This document shows positions 8,001-17,200 of a DNA stretch of 34,288 bases, one piece after another. The DNA is from a virus, in IMG/VR virus record IMGVR_UViG_3300023210_000115, positions 1 through 34,288 of that record; one strand, 5' to 3'. The first letter of the stretch is position 1; each line of letters begins with the position of its first letter. A program made the position numbers and the translations under genes. The notes under the pieces were generated by a model. It saw nothing but the letters and a program-made list of their open reading frames with translations, had not been told where the DNA came from and made no database searches.

Positions 8001-10798
8001 AATGCCTTAAGAGAGGAAAACCTAGACGCTCATCATCTAAGGGATCGATGCGGAGTGAACCTGATGCTGGTGAGGAGTATGGCGAAGTTACTGATCGTAT
8101 TTCAACTGTAGCTAACAGGCCCAGGGGATCAACGTGGGCGTGGTTCATAAGCATAGCATTAAGCACAGCGGCGTTAGCTACTATGGCTGTTGCTGGGTGG
8201 CTTGCACTTGGACTTGGTATTTTCTCGCACATGTCCCTAATGACCTTTATAAGTTTTGGGTTTATGGGGCCAGTCGCTTGGGCGGTATTAGCTCTCGCAT
8301 TGTTATTGTTTGGAGCATGGGCTTTCTTTGCTAAAATTTGCGTTCCAGAGGGTGATTACGTAAACTATAGAGATAGTGATGGGTTTAGCTCCAATACAAA
8401 ATACTACCCCGTAAAACGTAGTTTATCTCTCCAAAGCACACGCATCCGTAATAGCAGTGATGCCACAAACTATACAGAGGTAACTTCTGTTTCGTTTGTT
8501 GTTGAATTTGGTGATAATGCTAAAACCTACGGAATGTTGACTGGGCGTTTTAGTGCTTGTGTAAAGTGTGGGCATACTAGGAAAGAATTAGTATATCCAT
8601 CAGCAAACCACGATATTAAGAATCAAGCCTACCTATATACGGTAGTAGCTGATAATCATAATTGGAATGTTCAAACAGTGGCGATGACGCTAGATTCACT
8701 TTACGGTCCAGCTGTTGAAGACGGATATAATTACAAGCCTACAAGTGGGCGCGCTTGGATGACTACGAGTGGTAGCGAGGATGACAATTACTTCCGTGGT
8801 GGAGATAGAGATAAACCGTGGAATATACCATCGAAAGTTCCCAATTCTCAGTCAATGGTTATGCTTGGTGAATGGGGTGGCTTAAATCAGCAGTATGAGA
8901 GAATTGGTAATAGTATTTATGTTCTCGATAGTACTTTATCAGAAACGCCATCTCTTAAGCGATTGAGACTACAGACAGAATATACAGATACGAATATAGA
9001 AAGTGATGGTACCTCCACTACAATTACAAAATACACACTAGATGACGGTTTCCTAACTAACGGAACGTACGTTGTGTATAATGGAGAGGAGGATACTGAT
9101 TGGTGGGATTCGGAAAACGGTAAACTAAACCTAACACCAACATCATCACTAAATAATCATACGTGGAGAACTGTTTTGAGTGACGAAGAAGATGTTGAGT
9201 TAACTATTGAAGTTGACGACGTATCGTATAAAAGTAACTTACTAGACAACTATCGCTCTGTCAAGATGAGAGCTGTTGAGGTTGATGGAGTTACTAAGTT
9301 GTGGTTTTTCTCAACAAACAACGTAATAGCGGTGCTTGTTGTAGATGATGACGTTATTGAGAAGTGGGGTTTAAACGCCGTCAGTGATATAAAGATGGGT
9401 GGTATAGGTGCGTTAGGTACAGAAGGAGCCCCAATAACACAATTCATATTAGCCCCTGAAGATGAGCAGGTTGTACAGTTTAGACTAGGCTTCCTTTACG
9501 ATGACTACCAGGACGCACCCCTCGCATCGACCATAATAGGTGGAAACGCGGAAGCTTTTCTGGGTCCAGGTAATGCTGAAAAGCACCTAATAAGGATAAT
9601 GCTAGAGGTGGAGATTGACCAGATACCACCGAGGGCTACAAAGTTAATGCTTTATGGAAGAAAAGGATATGAAGATTCATTAGGGTATTTCAGATTAATA
9701 AAATCTATCGATATTAGATCTTGGCAACCTGAGACTGGTGGGAAGATTATAGAAGTGATTAAACCATCTTCATTCAATGGAGCATCTTTTGAATCTATAG
9801 CTGGATATTCATCCACGTTAGATAGTGTAGATGTTCAATATAAACTAGCGACAGAGCTAAATGGTGAGTTGTTTGTTGGTGGCGTAATGTCAGCTGGAAG
9901 TGACAGTAAACTTGATTTAGCGAAACACATTATAAAGTCAGAGCCGGGGAAATACAGTGTCTTTAATTGGCCAGAAAAGTATGGTACGATTAATGAGGTC
10001 CCAACAGCAATGGCATCCTTTGCGAACAGAGTGTTTGTATTTAGTCCATCGTCAATGTACGTTTTGAATCCAGAAGGTATATATGTAGAGCAGAAGGATG
10101 ACACCATGGGGGCTTATTCACAAGACATGGTACTCTCTACCGATGCTGGGTTGTTTTATGGCAACAGGAAGGGTTTTTGGTGGCATAACGGGCAACAGGC
10201 TAAGATGATCTCAACACCGATCTATGACTCTAAGTCGGGTTATCCTGCATACAGTAAGATTGACTGGGATCAACCAGTATTGTTATTTCATTTCCCACAG
10301 TACAATATCATTGGAATTGCACACACATCAACAGGGTCACTTTACAACACCGATTCTGCAAATCCGTACGGTATGTTTTTGTTCTCACTTGAGAGAAATA
10401 CATGGATGTATGACTCACAGTTCACTGGTAATCCGGTAGGTAAATACGAGGACTATAAGGGTGATGTGTATATTTGCACAAAAGAGAATTGGTTTAAGTT
10501 GTTTGGAGATGACGAGAGATCCCCATGGCATATTGTTACTAAGGAGATTAACCTCGGAGATCCTCAGCAAGATGTTAAGGTGTATGGCATTAATCTATCT
10601 GGGTACTCAAGCGACTATAAGATTAGTGGCGCTAACGATATAGATAATATATTCTTGCCTTTTGCAGAAACAACAGCGGGCTTCTATGTTCCACCGGGTT
10701 CTCCAACTAATGCTATAAAAAACTATGTACTTAGTATCTCTGGTGATGAGGAATTAAATAGTATTGGAATAAGATACAGAGGAGTAAAGACAAAATGA
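5072..10798 (+). CDS. 1908-residue tail nozzle-like protein with internal membrane segment
   Basis: The GTG start overlaps the previous stop and follows AGGAGGCT. The N-terminus (to ~105) is beta-rich and Trp-rich, then a flexible linker (G-S-G-G-G-S-G-G followed by a Pro/Asp/Glu run, about 110-135), then a long beta-rich body. Residues ~1021-1088 are strongly hydrophobic, enough for two to four membrane helices, broken by a G-P. A C-x2-C pair lies at 1163/1166. The C-terminal ~450 residues have repeated strand blocks such as G-E-L-F-V-G-G, A-N-R-V-F-V-F-S-P-S-S, G-L-F-Y-G-N-R-K-G-F-W-W, a beta-propeller-like pattern seen in podovirus tail tube B/nozzle proteins. T7-type nozzle proteins have roughly 800 residues, so this one is more than twice as long. 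The membrane segment is unusual in a tail protein. Confidence 0.6.
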   Translation: MDRDISVAIDCDSTSVESNLGRGLVRFTFTNGDTTAYDSYSYTTSDVDQVFGKMKFDTGNLFVYPTKVDNEDGTYTWTWWINPDAQWHDEDWQPNPGQWYTGEPGWEPGSGGGSGGDAPPPDDEEDDEEEPAPPEDDYSTITLYLGNNNACSTIELFGENVNQKNSSYLGWDTGWYEFWQNTANLRNEGNAELVLFYGLDLNYRSPSIYEIQNVDPGFVQTEVLDVNFPLSVLTASETMDMYLSQIPLGIILNDTGDAFYNEDTRVVGIMSKLNLPIYAPVINPTVSYNNAVGVLDFIDLPLSLGSVPFAVRETFLTMYFSDRIEMNITQPSGNVIKFFSDYAQNYTFTNNTHNNVETERKPWSMYYRDTVPVFFGGNFYKSFFLPQLTSSNDVTIQLLIDVNGVNYTAYNVTAREDIHNGVRIAAVQEYDYEPNYADGNDFSFSLVDSKYCPTVRMHDLSGLWTQTERLPNVVLNKVQYGIDWYYDDAWREDGTVYNEFNIMEDSPRAAIGNIEERWNPDPVSFYGSLSQWPNSLDDHNAQPIPPSYRRVYTTLENKNYLWRNCSNILANPRKGFLITNTLNQSKDDMAAESRPYEYKFRYRLRYKYCFIHNGDSITTQESLYSANKEPVTLQRSFMPKVAKTLNVLKYDWWTGVKDYVVNGVKPLWLKLIKGRGYTENGATVVNLDIKEEINGPSSVVSCRGVDADAPITIQNNSAFVGGGKPYWIGRGRDKSITAQPEGLKSPEYTAIAGFTDYVVFTKDTPDEITIFGIKTGVSFLYKIDTTLSSFAPEDIEIETLTDNTRVVLGINDTATQGFAFEKIELAFTPSFIERTDDKIFLMDEHATQNSPGSLYHFDRDGVIQGVIGLVFEHPVGLASFDIGDFKIFNNGILSSDSHETRYDLYILLSPENYNNQDSWFSPESSFDLRNQFLFRVEDIENNLDDVILTMKTKTPVMFMESWSESLWGWTRSKGQLKCLKRGKPRRSSSKGSMRSEPDAGEEYGEVTDRISTVANRPRGSTWAWFISIALSTAALATMAVAGWLALGLGIFSHMSLMTFISFGFMGPVAWAVLALALLLFGAWAFFAKICVPEGDYVNYRDSDGFSSNTKYYPVKRSLSLQSTRIRNSSDATNYTEVTSVSFVVEFGDNAKTYGMLTGRFSACVKCGHTRKELVYPSANHDIKNQAYLYTVVADNHNWNVQTVAMTLDSLYGPAVEDGYNYKPTSGRAWMTTSGSEDDNYFRGGDRDKPWNIPSKVPNSQSMVMLGEWGGLNQQYERIGNSIYVLDSTLSETPSLKRLRLQTEYTDTNIESDGTSTTITKYTLDDGFLTNGTYVVYNGEEDTDWWDSENGKLNLTPTSSLNNHTWRTVLSDEEDVELTIEVDDVSYKSNLLDNYRSVKMRAVEVDGVTKLWFFSTNNVIAVLVVDDDVIEKWGLNAVSDIKMGGIGALGTEGAPITQFILAPEDEQVVQFRLGFLYDDYQDAPLASTIIGGNAEAFLGPGNAEKHLIRIMLEVEIDQIPPRATKLMLYGRKGYEDSLGYFRLIKSIDIRSWQPETGGKIIEVIKPSSFNGASFESIAGYSSTLDSVDVQYKLATELNGELFVGGVMSAGSDSKLDLAKHIIKSEPGKYSVFNWPEKYGTINEVPTAMASFANRVFVFSPSSMYVLNPEGIYVEQKDDTMGAYSQDMVLSTDAGLFYGNRKGFWWHNGQQAKMISTPIYDSKSGYPAYSKIDWDQPVLLFHFPQYNIIGIAHTSTGSLYNTDSANPYGMFLFSLERNTWMYDSQFTGNPVGKYEDYKGDVYICTKENWFKLFGDDERSPWHIVTKEINLGDPQQDVKVYGINLSGYSSDYKISGANDIDNIFLPFAETTAGFYVPPGSPTNAIKNYVLSISGDEELNSIGIRYRGVKTK

Positions 10799-11058
10799 GA
10801 AAGTTACATTTGCAAGCATTCAGAGTGACAGATACCACAGACACCAACAAGGCATTGAGTAGTGCTGTGAAGCGTATCTATGATGATATTAACAAAATAG
10901 CACACGACCTCAATGAATCCTATGTTGATCCCAAGAAAGACCATCAGGGGTATGAAGGGCAAGTGAGGGTTATTGAAAAGAACGGGAAACAAATAATTCA
11001 ATTTAAAAAAAAGAAAGGTTGGACTAATGTCACAGTACCAACTGAAGGAGGAGAGTAA
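10795..11058 (+). CDS. Small basic protein after the nozzle gene
   Basis: This 87-residue protein starts at an ATGA overlap with the previous stop. The N-terminal half is helical (S-S-A-V-K-R-I-Y-D-D-I-N-K-I-A-H-D-L-N); the C-terminal half reads Q-V-R-V-I-E-K-N-G-K-Q-I-I-Q-F-K-K-K-K-G-W, a strand-turn-strand. The final G-K-Q-x-I-x-F-K-x-K-x-G-W pattern is common in small structural proteins found between tail and ejection genes of podoviruses. No function can be assigned. It is coupled to the next gene by TAATG. Confidence 0.45.
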   Translation: MRKLHLQAFRVTDTTDTNKALSSAVKRIYDDINKIAHDLNESYVDPKKDHQGYEGQVRVIEKNGKQIIQFKKKKGWTNVTVPTEGGE

Positions 11059-11543
11059 TGGGATTTTTCGGACCAGACCCAAATGACATCTATAAGACTG
11101 CGATGAATTTCGATCAAGTTAATACCGATTTTCAGAAGCAAATTGGACAGCAAATGTTTAATCCAAACAGTGCTTATAACCAGCGTCAATTGGGAGGTAT
11201 TCAGCAACAAGGAATGGACCAGATAAACAACAACTGGAACATGTCAAACAAACTTGCTGCAATGGGAAGAGGATTGGGTGCTCAGCAACGAGGGAATGCT
11301 TTTGCGTCACAGACAGGAGAAAGTATGTTTAAAGGTTTTAATGGTGCTTTGGGGCAAAATGCACAAATGGGCATGGGGCTACTTGGACAAGGACTCCAGG
11401 GAGACTCATCAAACATGCAAATGCAACAAGCTGCTGCAATGGCACAGGCAAACACGATGAATCAAAACAGTGCAAACCGAATGGGCTTTATAAATAGTGC
11501 AATGGGTTTAGCAGGACAGTTCATGCCTGTCCTAGGGATTTAG
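11058..11543 (+). CDS. Gln/Met/Asn-rich internal virion (ejection) protein candidate
   Basis: The protein has 161 residues and starts at a TAATG overlap after GGAGGAGAG. Composition is strongly biased: many Gln, Asn, Met, Ala and Gly, few charges. After an N-terminal F-G-P-D-P-N-D it is helical with repeats such as Q-M-Q-Q-A-A-A-M-A-Q-A and ends in a hydrophobic G-L-A-G-Q-F-M-P-V-L. Small Ala/Gln-rich helical proteins of this kind are typical of the internal core or ejection proteins of podoviruses (T7 gp14-like in size and bias). It is the first of four such genes in a row, all upstream of the giant protein. Confidence 0.55.
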   Translation: MGFFGPDPNDIYKTAMNFDQVNTDFQKQIGQQMFNPNSAYNQRQLGGIQQQGMDQINNNWNMSNKLAAMGRGLGAQQRGNAFASQTGESMFKGFNGALGQNAQMGMGLLGQGLQGDSSNMQMQQAAAMAQANTMNQNSANRMGFINSAMGLAGQFMPVLGI

Positions 11544-11544
11544 G

Positions 11545-12426
11545 ATGCCAGCAACATTTCAACCAATGCAAACCAATTGGAACTTTGGGCAAAACATAGC
11601 ACAATCCATGAACCAAAGAAGAGCATTAGCCCTCCAGGACAAGCAACACGCTGAGGCTTTAGCTGCAAAAAGGGAACGAGAAGGTGTGTTGGATGCAAGA
11701 TATGAGAAATCATTGAATCGTCAAAACATGAAAGAGGGAATGGCGGGGTACGCTAGAGATTATATCCACAGTCAAATGTCTGATTTAGAGTTACCAGACA
11801 ATCTAAATCTTGAAGATTTATCAAACTCAGAATTGTTTAATTTCCTACAACGAGATAAGTCTGATTTACGAAAAGGTGCTATTGATTCTTATATGGATGA
11901 ATCAAACCTTTCACCGGCTGACAGAAAAGCTTACTACGGTATGTTGAACACACAGGTTAATGACCAACTATTAATGGATGTTATGGCGGAACAGGGAAAT
12001 AAATTTCTTGACCCAATCGCCAATGCGTTCCAAACTAGACACGGCGATGACTTTGACCAAGGCGATATTCAAGAAGCGTTCAAAAGGATGGAGCCATCGC
12101 AAGTTAGAGCTTTGCAAAATATGACATCAAACGATATTCACGATGAGGGTACATGGAGTTCATACTTACCTGAGGAATATAATATCCCAGGAGCAAAAGA
12201 CCTCTATTATGAGGGATTAGAAAAAGGTGGCTGGGGTGATGCACTGCAAGCATGGACAAATAAGATTCAGTTTAACGCAAACAACTTATTTAAAGGGGTA
12301 AGCGACAAGGAGCAAAATTGGAAAGAGTTTGGAGAAAGTGGGCAAGAAAAATATGATGATTTTGATATGTATGGCGAAAAAGGCAGTCTTATGGATAAAT
12401 GGGGAAGACCATTATTGAGTTTTTAA
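11545..12426 (+). CDS. Internal virion (ejection) protein candidate
   Basis: The protein has 293 residues, with an ATG one base after the previous stop and a purine-rich GGGATTTAGG before it. The N-terminus W-N-F-G-Q-N-I-A-Q-S-M-N-Q-R-R-A-L-A-L-Q-D is followed by a long charged helix (to ~70), a pattern frequent at the start of phage ejection proteins. The rest is mostly helical and acidic with no catalytic motif. It lies in the same cassette as the Gln-rich, Ala/Gly-rich and peptidoglycan-binding proteins. The role is inferred from composition and context. Confidence 0.5.
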   Translation: MPATFQPMQTNWNFGQNIAQSMNQRRALALQDKQHAEALAAKREREGVLDARYEKSLNRQNMKEGMAGYARDYIHSQMSDLELPDNLNLEDLSNSELFNFLQRDKSDLRKGAIDSYMDESNLSPADRKAYYGMLNTQVNDQLLMDVMAEQGNKFLDPIANAFQTRHGDDFDQGDIQEAFKRMEPSQVRALQNMTSNDIHDEGTWSSYLPEEYNIPGAKDLYYEGLEKGGWGDALQAWTNKIQFNANNLFKGVSDKEQNWKEFGESGQEKYDDFDMYGEKGSLMDKWGRPLLSF

Positions 12427-12438
12427 AAAGGAGATTAA

Positions 12439-13341
12439 ATGTATAATATTTATGGTGAAGCACTAAAACAACCGCGGGAGCAATTAATGAATCCGCAAGC
12501 TTTACAGATGCAGATTGCATCAAACAAGATGAAAATGACCCAAGATAGTGCAAGGAAACTTGTTCGTAAGTACAACGAAAGACCAAAGAGTTTAAGTGGT
12601 GAAGAGGTTGTACGGGCAATGGAAGCCGCCCAGATGTATGGGTGGAATGTTAGTCGTGGTAGAAAGAAAGATAAAACTGGCGTTGACGATGCTTTGTTTG
12701 GTCTTATTGGCGGTGCTGTAGACGGAGCATTGCTGGGGCTTGTACCCGATAAGTGGTACAGTAACAGAAGAAATAAAGGATGGGGTAAGGCTGGTAGGCT
12801 TGGTGGAGTAGCAGCATCATTAGCTATACCTGGTGCTGGATTCCTACAAGGAGCAAAAGCTTCTACTAAGCTCGGCAAAGCTGGCTTGTGGGCAGCGAGA
12901 AACATGACAACAGCTGGCATGGGTGCTCAAGCAAAAAGAATGATTGGTGCTGGTACATTGGCGGCAAGGTCAGCAATGGCAGGGCAACAAGGTGCAGCTG
13001 GAAGTGTAAAGCGAGTTGCACAATTAAGGCGGTTGGCTAAAGGAGCTGGCGGATTTAAGCCAGCATGGCAACAAGCTGCATTCGCAGGAATGAAAGATGC
13101 TCCAATAGGTAGTGGGCTTATGAATCTTAATGGATTAGGTGTTAAGGGATTAGAAACAACCAAAGCTATGGAAAAGATTGCACAAGCAAAAGCCTTGTTA
13201 ATGAAATATGGTGCTGGGGCTGGCGTTGCTGGTGCTGGTATATATGCACTGGGTCATCAAGGAAAAGATAATAGTTATGACCCTTATGAAGAAATGATGG
13301 CAACGCAAATGCCACAAATGCCACAAATGCCAGGGATGTAG
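12439..13341 (+). CDS. Ala/Gly-rich ejection protein with membrane-active segments
   Basis: This 300-residue protein starts after AAAAAGGAGATTAA. The first ~80 residues are a charged helical region. Then come glycine-zipper-like hydrophobic stretches: about residues 88-108 (A-L-F-G-L-I-G-G-A-V-D-G-A-L-L-G-L), ~118-138 (L-G-G-V-A-A-S-L-A-I-P-G-A-G) and ~255-272 (A-G-A-G-V-A-G-A-G-I-Y-A-L). The middle is Ala/Lys/Arg-rich. The C-terminus ends in three Q-M-P repeats. Such proteins in T7, P22 and N4-type phages insert in the host envelope during DNA ejection. Membrane insertion is an inference from sequence; the family is not named. Confidence 0.55.
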   Translation: MYNIYGEALKQPREQLMNPQALQMQIASNKMKMTQDSARKLVRKYNERPKSLSGEEVVRAMEAAQMYGWNVSRGRKKDKTGVDDALFGLIGGAVDGALLGLVPDKWYSNRRNKGWGKAGRLGGVAASLAIPGAGFLQGAKASTKLGKAGLWAARNMTTAGMGAQAKRMIGAGTLAARSAMAGQQGAAGSVKRVAQLRRLAKGAGGFKPAWQQAAFAGMKDAPIGSGLMNLNGLGVKGLETTKAMEKIAQAKALLMKYGAGAGVAGAGIYALGHQGKDNSYDPYEEMMATQMPQMPQMPGM

Positions 13342-13342
13342 A

Positions 13343-14155
13343 ATGTCAAGAATACAAGGGGTGCCAACAAATTTTGATTTAACAGGAATAGGTGCTTTTA
13401 ATGTAGAGACTGATGGGGAGCGTGGCTATAACCACCTCAACAGACAGGGAGATATGTTTCGTGCACAAGCTGATCCAGATATACAAACTGGCGGCGGAAG
13501 CAATGTTTCACCACATCAAGTTACGGCAAGTCAGTTTGAGGATATAAGAGGAGTGTCAAATACGCCCGAATTCATGCAATATACACCAATGGAAAACGCA
13601 CTCCCCGCACAACAAGGTCCAGGTTTTTTTGGTAGAATGTATAACACAATCGATAAGGGGTTGGGTGGAATCTTACCAGGTGGTCAAGATTTCAATGAAG
13701 GCTACCTAAAAAAAGGATATGACGCAATTGGTGGATACGAAGGGATAGATAAGACCGTAGGTGGCGTTTTACCAGGTGGTCAACCAGTTGGAGAGGGATA
13801 CATGAGCAAGGGTTATAATGCTATTGACCAAACCATGGGCGGTTATTTGCCAGGTGGTGTGGAACGAGGCGGTGCACCTGTACAAACTCAACTACAAGCA
13901 GCACCTTCTCAACAACACCCATATAGTCAAAGTGGATGGGGGAGTGATAAAACCGATGCTCAAATCAGAGAAATGCAAAGACGGATTGGGACTAAGGTGG
14001 ATGGTATGTGGGGTCCAAAGTCAGAAGCTTCCCTGAGTGCTTTTCAAAACAATGAGCGAATGGCACAAAGATCAGATTTAGCAGACAGGGATAATCCAAT
14101 GACACGCAGAGGTTTTCGTGTGTCGGGTGGCGATGCCCTACCTACGATGATGTAG
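13343..14155 (+). CDS. Ejection-cassette protein with C-terminal peptidoglycan-binding domain
   Basis: This is a 270-residue protein. The N-terminal half is low in structure and Gly/Gln-rich. Three imperfect repeats centred on I-D-x-x-x-G-G-x-L-P-G-G lie at residues 103-115, 135-147 and 161-172, separated by G-Y-x-x-x-G-Y-[DN]-A-I spacers. Residues ~207-235 read Q-I-R-E-M-Q-R-R-I-G, then V-D-G-M-W-G-P-K-S-E-A-S-L-S-A-F-Q, the core of the PG_binding_1 domain, which binds cell-wall peptidoglycan. The domain is followed by ~35 residues. The start is two bases after the previous stop. A role in holding or guiding the ejection machinery at the cell wall is inferred; no hydrolase motif is visible. 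Confidence 0.65.
   Translation: MSRIQGVPTNFDLTGIGAFNVETDGERGYNHLNRQGDMFRAQADPDIQTGGGSNVSPHQVTASQFEDIRGVSNTPEFMQYTPMENALPAQQGPGFFGRMYNTIDKGLGGILPGGQDFNEGYLKKGYDAIGGYEGIDKTVGGVLPGGQPVGEGYMSKGYNAIDQTMGGYLPGGVERGGAPVQTQLQAAPSQQHPYSQSGWGSDKTDAQIREMQRRIGTKVDGMWGPKSEASLSAFQNNERMAQRSDLADRDNPMTRRGFRVSGGDALPTMM
13649..13858 (+). repeat. Three imperfect coding repeats (I-D-x3-G-G-x-L-P-G-G)
   Basis: The three copies start at 13649, 13745 and 13823 and each encodes I-D-[KQ]-x-x-G-G-x-L-P-G-G. Unequal spacing (32 and 26 residues) and diverged codons show this is an old protein-level duplication rather than a fresh DNA repeat. The copies lie just upstream of the peptidoglycan-binding domain and likely form a Gly/Pro-rich stalk. 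Confidence 0.6.
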
Positions 14156-14185
14156 ATTCTCTCAACAAAGGAAAATATATGTGGG

Positions 14186-14210
14186 TGGGGGATCACGAGA
14201 GTGACCCCCA
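14186..14210 (+). promoter_or_regulatory. GNRA-type hairpin upstream of the giant gene
   Basis: TGGGGGATCAC pairs with GTGACCCCCA around a GAGA loop (14197-14200), with one bulged A at 14192, giving ten base pairs. It lies in the 75-base gap between the peptidoglycan-binding protein and the giant gene, 20 bases before the start codon. No T-run follows, so it is not a standard intrinsic terminator. It could limit read-through, stabilise the mRNA or serve as a hairpin promoter; N4 virion RNA polymerase recognises hairpins, but its hairpins have smaller stems. The role is open. Confidence 0.5.
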
Positions 14211-14230
14211 TACACAACCAAAGGAGTTTT

Positions 14231-17200
14231 ATGTACACACCTCAATCAAACATAGCATACACACCACAAGAAACAAAGCAATATATTCGCTTTTATAGAA
14301 AAAACCCGAGAGCTTTTTCACATGACCAAGTTAGGTCGTTAAAACAACACGCACAACACTACAACATCTCTGTAGATGAGGACGAGTTAGATAATACCTT
14401 CAGTCCGCTTCGTGCCATTAGAAGTGCTGGAGAAGGGTTTCTCTCGGGCTTTACTACAATTAACATAGGCGATCAACCCAAGAATCAATATGAAGGTATT
14501 GCAAGGTCAATAGGACAGTTGGCTGGTTTCGTGGGGTACTTACCATCTAAACCCATTTCTGCAGCAAGCAAATTAATGGGTGGTGTGGGTTGGATGGATA
14601 GAACAGCTGGTGTTTTAAAAGCCGCAAAAGGTTCGTCTATCCCTATGTATGGTGCTGGTCAGGCTGAAGCGCTTGCGGGTATTGCTGCGAAAAAACTCCT
14701 TGTGAAAGGAACAGCGAGCAAGGTTAATGCGGTAAAGTCGGTGTCCAGTTTCTTGTCAAAAGAAATCCCCACCGATATGCTAAAGGGTGCTTTTCACATG
14801 GGAACTGCATCAGCTATTAGTTCGTGGCAGGGTGGCGTTAAGGAAATGGCAAATGCTTTTGGGCATGGAGCCGTTACGGGTACTGTCTTTAGAGGTGTTG
14901 GTAATGTGGAATCAGGATTGGGTGAAACTATTGACCGTGGCCTACGAATGACGGCTATGTCACTACACTCAGGCTTACCATCAACAATGCACGGAGCTAC
15001 GACAGAGGAGCAGGTGTATGAGTATCTACTAGGGGCTTACTTTGGATACAAAGAAGGTCCAGCTTATAAGCGTAATGCTGGTAGATATGTAAATGATTTA
15101 ATAAAAGCAGGTAAAGACGCATCAACTGCTGGGACTGGAGTTGGTTTTGACCAACTATCTACTAAGGCAAAGGCGGAAGTCCCTTTGATAGTAAACAAGA
15201 TTTTCGGACTCACTGACCGTCGTAATTCTATGATAGAGCAGATAGCAGGTAAGTTTAAAATACCACTCATCAGGGCGGAAGAAGTCTACAATGAGTATCG
15301 TGCTGTTGCTGAGATGAAGCATGAGGTTATGCAGAAGACAGGGGATGAGGTGGTTGCTGAGGGGATTGCAGCACGACTCAAAAAGGGTGAGAAGAACCTT
15401 ATTCCTAATCTTACAGAACTTCAGGCATACAACGATGTTGAGGGTATAGAAAATCTAACGAGTGGTGTTGATAGGTATGTAAAGCAACACACGAAATACT
15501 GGTCAGCTAACCCCGAAGCAACAGCTGGTGAGTTAAGACAGAGGGCATTGGATGTCGGTATAAAACTCCAACACACATACGAGAAAGTTGTTGATGAACA
15601 AAAGAAAAATGGGAGAATAGTAAAATATTCAACCGACGGTAAAGCTAAACCAGAAGATGTTGGTTATACATCATTATCTGATTATGTTTCAGATTTCTTG
15701 GTAGACCAATACGGAGAAGAACCCTTTAAGCCTGATTCAGATAAAGGTAAAATATGGACACAAAAAGGAATCTATGCTAATGGTAAACACAATAAGCGTA
15801 TGATTAATATGTTTGTCGGCTACGGTCGACGTGGACCAGAAGGAGACTTTTCCAACAGTATAGAAGGCACAGAATTTGAAATCGGTGACGGTAGTCGTAT
15901 GTTCAACAAGCTTGGTAATCAAATAGGAGTTACATCACCCCCTGAATTCATGGATGAGATTTTTAATACTGCAGAAAAAAGATGGATGGAAAATGGTGGA
16001 GGTTACGAGAAGGGAGACAAAAGACCGCAGGGGACTGTTTATTTAGATAGTGTAGTTGTAAGTAGATATGGTAAGGTGAAGGAAGTTAATGCTTATGATT
16101 TAAATTCAGAAGAACGAGCAGTTGTTTTTGGTGAAATGGATAAAGCGGGATATATTTACGAGGGTGGTAGGGGTGATGCCCAAACAATGCGCTTCGTACC
16201 AATACATCCTGAAATTAGATATGGAGTTGGTAATAACGCTAAACGCCTAATGAAGATGTTTGGCGGAGTTGAAAATATCCACGAAAAACAACTACGCGGA
16301 TTTTCTGAATTTGCCAAGTCGAGGGGCAAAGATGTATTAGGATTAATGCCATCGCAAATAAAGACAGTCAGGGGTCAGCGTAATTACTTAAATAAAGTTA
16401 TGGATAAGTTTCCAGGAGTAAAAGCTGCTTATGACAAAGCTATTGTTTCAAATGCATTATATCTAAAAGACATGGCTGGTGTGGGTAGTCTCAAGGAATA
16501 TTTCAAGGCTGATGGCTTTATTAAGAATGCCATTGAATATAACAAAAGGCAAGCCATCTACAATACAGCTGGATACACAGGGGATATGAATCTCGCAAAA
16601 GGTGAGTTTTATGAACACGAAGGTGTTCCTGTGTTGCGTGTTTTGCGCGTGTTTGATGAATCGGTGGGTGTAGATCAAAAGAAACTACATAAAGGTAGCT
16701 CTGTATTTGATTATATGGAGGCAACTGACGGAGGTACGCTCCAGACGGAGGAAACAGGTAAAGCACTTGCATACATTACGGGTCAATCATTCGAGGGTAA
16801 ACATAAAGCCAACGTTAGGTTTCTGGGTAAAGAAGGACGTATTCTACAGAAAGATATGTTTCACCTACCGCCAAAAGGCATGAATAAATTCATGACCAAT
16901 AGTGGGATTGATTTAATAGTAAGAGAATCAGGAACTAAACAAAGGGGAAATAGTCCCCTGTATAAAATGAGGCGACTAGCTCCCGTTGGTGGTAACGAAG
17001 ATATAGCTATATACGATTCACGAGGACAACGGGTAGTGTCAGGATATGCAGTTGATTATGTCCCCGTATCATCAGTAAAAACAATTATGTCCGAAACACA
17101 TAAATTAAAAAATACAAATAAAACGATTGCTCCGAAACAGATGTTTACACAATTAGGACATAGTGAAAATATGGATACTATGTTTAGTGACCTTATCGAG

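Noticed and set aside
12450-12920. 156-residue open frame on the - strand inside the Ala/Gly-rich ejection gene
   Set aside because: It is the antisense of a GC-richer Ala/Gly coding stretch, has no plausible ribosome binding site, Pro/Ser/Cys-biased composition and conflicts with a well supported gene.
14180-14299. Small open frame (ATG TGG GTG ...) with AAAGG upstream in the gap before the giant gene
   Set aside because: It runs through the hairpin and into the start of the giant gene in another frame; its product is low-complexity and the AAGGAG site clearly serves the ATG at 14231.
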